Shown in pieces: positions 62,242 through 64,000 of a stretch of 64,000 bases of DNA. The stretch spans positions 62,001 to 126,000 of the forward strand of contig NZ_JAUOPC010000014.1 in assembly GCF_030546805.1 (NCBI RefSeq). The letters run 5' to 3'. The notes below the pieces were generated by a model, which was not told the origin of the DNA, did no database searches, and saw only the letters and a program-made list of their open reading frames with translations. The position numbers and the translations under genes are program-made. The first letter of the stretch is position 1, and each line of letters opens with the position of its first letter. The DNA is from Cyclobacterium sp. 1_MG-2023. Lineage in GTDB: Bacteria > Bacteroidota > Bacteroidia > Cytophagales > Cyclobacteriaceae.

Positions 62242-63006
62242 CTAGCGTAATGCGGACAATGACAAGCGTTGCTTTAGAAAATCTGAAAAACCTTCAATTC
62301 TTTCAGCCTTATACATTTTTAACGCTGAGACACTAAACTGGTAGGCAAGGAGTTCATTTCGGCCATTGTAATATTTAATCGCCTGATTAAAATATTGTAA
62401 ACCAATAAGTTCTTGTATACCTACATTTCTATAAATATTAACAGGTTCTCCTTCTGATGAAATAACTTGAAAATTCGTTTGATTAAAACTACCTCTTTCT
62501 GATTTGAAAGATTCAAAATGATTTTTTTTAGATTCATTATCAATTATAAAACCATCAAGAGGGTCTGTTACTTCAAACAATACCACTTCGTCGCTTATCT
62601 CAACCTCTAGAAAAACATGATGAGTAGTCTCCACAATTTTAAAATCAAAACCGAAATAATCCAGTAATCCAGCAAGGATCAGCGAACCGCTCACACAATC
62701 AAATACGCCTGATTCAAATGTATCTTGAGTCATACTGTACAACTCATACCTTAAAAAAATAACCTGGTGAGAGCGGTAAAAGATATTCTTAAGCATCTTT
62801 TTACTCTTACCATATCTAGAAAAGTCCTCGTTCAATTGGTCATGTAACTTATTGAAAGCACTACTATGAGCACGCCAAGACAAAATCATGGTATTGTTAT
62901 CCGAAGGATTATTTATTTCAGGTAAGGCCACAACCTTTCCCGTGGTTGCGGTAAGAAAAATGACAACCATTATTATGAAAAAGAATATCGGAAATGCCTT
63001 TTGCAT
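62242..63006 (-). CDS. Exported transglutaminase-like protein
   Basis: The 254-residue protein has an N-terminal signal (FPIFFFIIMVVIFLTATTGK). The middle carries a papain/transglutaminase-like triad in the right order: Cys in SGVFDCVSGSLILAGLLDYF, His in VETTHHVFLEVEIS and Asp in LFEVTDPLDGFI. The C-terminal 80 residues are helical and TPR-like (YFNQAIKYYNGRNELLAYQF). Proteins of this kind may act as peptidases or as protein-crosslinking or substrate-binding modules. It follows a TonB receptor gene and its terminator, and lies beside the REP array, so it is probably a single-gene unit. Function is not established. Confidence 0.72.
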   Translation of the reverse strand: MQKAFPIFFFIIMVVIFLTATTGKVVALPEINNPSDNNTMILSWRAHSSAFNKLHDQLNEDFSRYGKSKKMLKNIFYRSHQVIFLRYELYSMTQDTFESGVFDCVSGSLILAGLLDYFGFDFKIVETTHHVFLEVEISDEVVLFEVTDPLDGFIIDNESKKNHFESFKSERGSFNQTNFQVISSEGEPVNIYRNVGIQELIGLQYFNQAIKYYNGRNELLAYQFSVSALKMYKAERIEGFSDFLKQRLSLSALR

Positions 63007-63060
63007 AGACCTATGTTATGTAACAATTAACTAAAGTTAACAATTTCTTAACATAAAGAC

Positions 63061-63089
63061 AAAAAAATATCCTCCCCGAAGGAAGGATA
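63061..63089 (-). terminator. Terminator with UUCG tetraloop after the TonB receptor gene
   Basis: On the minus strand TATCCTTCC pairs with GGGAGGATA (one T-G pair) around a TTCG tetraloop, followed by seven T. It lies about 85 bases after the receptor stop codon. Confidence 0.88.
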
Positions 63090-63172
63090 CTCTCAATTAA
63101 AAGTTTAATCTGTTATCGCAGTACCAAAAAATAGGCTTTCTTGAACCTTTTCAGGCTGTTCATGGAAATGAA

Positions 63173-64000
63173 TTAAAAGGCATATGAAAAGTTAACATTC
63201 ACAAGCGTACCTGGGTTTAAGCTTGAGAAAATTTGATCTTCAGCGCCATAAGACCTAAATACTTCCTCTCTGGATTGGTTGAGCAAGTTTTGAACATTAA
63301 TTCCGGCCTTCACTTTCTCACTTGCTCCAAAAGTTTTATTCAAGCTTAAATTAACGGCATGGAAAGGAACAGTATAGGTATCAGTCCTATTTCCAAATCC
63401 GATATAATTCAGTGTAGAACCTTGCACGTTATAAAATATGCCAGCTTCAATGCCTGAAACATAATTGTTATAGCTTAACCCTGTATTGATAATATAAGGA
63501 GCTTGACCGGACATATCTCTGGTATCATCAATGGTTTCTCCCTCTCTGGCGGTAAGTGCCCTGGATCTTAATTCTGCCTCTGACATTTTAATTCTAGATT
63601 CCGTAAGGGTACCATTAAAATTAAAGAAGAAAGTTTCTAATGAAGGGCTCAGAAAAGCCAATGACTTACGCAGCTCTAATTCAATACCGGCCACGGTTCC
63701 ATTTCCAACATTTCTTGGTTGAAAGGCACCGGGGTCAGAAAGGAACTGAACCATCTCAATTGGTTTGTCAAAGGTCTTATAAAATGCACTTACAGAGAAC
63801 ATCTGACCACCTGAAAGGAATTGCTCCCATCTCAAATCAAAATTGTTTATCCTTGTGGCTTCTAGATTACCATCCCATAATACTTCAGTTCCTCCATCGG
63901 TTGTCTCTTGAAATAAGCCACCGATAAAAGTCCTTCCGGTGATTGGATCAAGAATTTCTGCAAAAGACATTTCCTTAAAAGAAGGCCTAGCAATGGTGCT
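63173..64000 (-). CDS. TonB-dependent receptor, C-terminal part only (runs off right edge)
   Basis: The frame is open through base 64000 (TIARPSFKEMS continues upstream of the first internal ATG), so this is the 3' part of a longer receptor gene. The visible 275 residues are barrel strands typical of outer-membrane receptors (TIARPSFKEMSFAEILDPIT, DLRWEQFLSGGQMFSVSAFY, AGINVQNLLNQSREEVFRSY) and end in the usual aromatic-rich strand NVNFSYAF. ARPSFKE is a common motif in Bacteroidota receptors of the FecA-like class. Substrate cannot be told from this part. Confidence 0.88.
   Translation of the reverse strand, partial: STIARPSFKEMSFAEILDPITGRTFIGGLFQETTDGGTEVLWDGNLEATRINNFDLRWEQFLSGGQMFSVSAFYKTFDKPIEMVQFLSDPGAFQPRNVGNGTVAGIELELRKSLAFLSPSLETFFFNFNGTLTESRIKMSEAELRSRALTAREGETIDDTRDMSGQAPYIINTGLSYNNYVSGIEAGIFYNVQGSTLNYIGFGNRTDTYTVPFHAVNLSLNKTFGASEKVKAGINVQNLLNQSREEVFRSYGAEDQIFSSLNPGTLVNVNFSYAF

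Overview
The window looks like chromosome of a marine or soil-type Bacteroidota, most likely order Cytophagales and plausibly family Cyclobacteriaceae. The grounds are an ActABCDEF alternative complex III joined to a caa3-type oxidase, TonB-dependent receptors with carboxypeptidase-like plug extensions, the long form of IspG, a TamB-like protein, Bacteroidota-style promoters (TTTG - 19 bp - TAnnTTTG) and AT-rich spacers with few Shine-Dalgarno sites. The species cannot be fixed from sequence reading alone.

Layout. (1) 1-1268: 5' part of a membrane sensor-like gene that starts with GTG and runs off the left edge. (2) 1429-7436: a small rhamnoside-use locus on the minus strand: L-rhamnose mutarotase, a GH106-type lipoprotein glycosidase, a GntR-type sugar-sensing regulator, an NCS1-type permease and a translationally coupled 61-residue membrane protein. 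(3) 7647-12391: SlyD-like isomerase, then a coupled minus-strand run of SDR oxidoreductase, IspG, a small membrane protein, a MmcQ/YjbR protein and an orphan ABC ATPase. (4) 12469-19712: a very large outer-membrane barrel and a large NtrY-like histidine kinase. (5) 19932-36433: a minus-strand respiratory operon of about 16.5 kb, alternative complex III (actA-F), oxidase subunits II, I, III, III, IV, heme A synthesis (ctaA, ctaB) and copper/assembly factors (SCO, DUF420, a small CxxC protein). Its promoter is visible upstream of actA, and an internal terminator-like hairpin sits just before the SCO gene. (6) 36801-40051: tRNA-Cys with its terminator, and a TonB receptor/thioredoxin-like pair. 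(7) 40613-49960: rpsA; HNH, a catalytically dead NlpC/P60 homologue, smpB and tsaD in one overlapping run; divergent TamB-like gene. (8) 50000-53404: photolyase, YdcF-like protein, and a PLP enzyme of the SelA-like fold with a Tat signal. (9) 53786-56637: a complete partner-switching cassette (PP2C phosphatase, STAS antagonist, RsbW-like kinase). (10) 56727-61006: three SurA/parvulin-type periplasmic chaperone genes, overlapping, ended by a strong terminator. (11) 61074-62206: a RAYT-type Y1 transposase gene flanked by REP-like hairpin repeats. (12) 62242-64000: a transglutaminase-like protein and the 3' part of a TonB-dependent receptor.

Most of the window is ordinary core genome with a clear logic: quinol to cytochrome c to oxygen, plus outer-membrane biogenesis. 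The parts that deserve a second look are the REP/RAYT locus, where two kinds of hairpin have mutually complementary tips and the transposase has HxY in place of the HUH motif; the NlpC/P60 homologue that has lost all catalytic residues; the Tat-exported SelA-like enzyme; the NCS1 permease with its coupled micro-protein in a rhamnoside locus; and the hairpin that separates oxidase structural genes from the copper-assembly genes.
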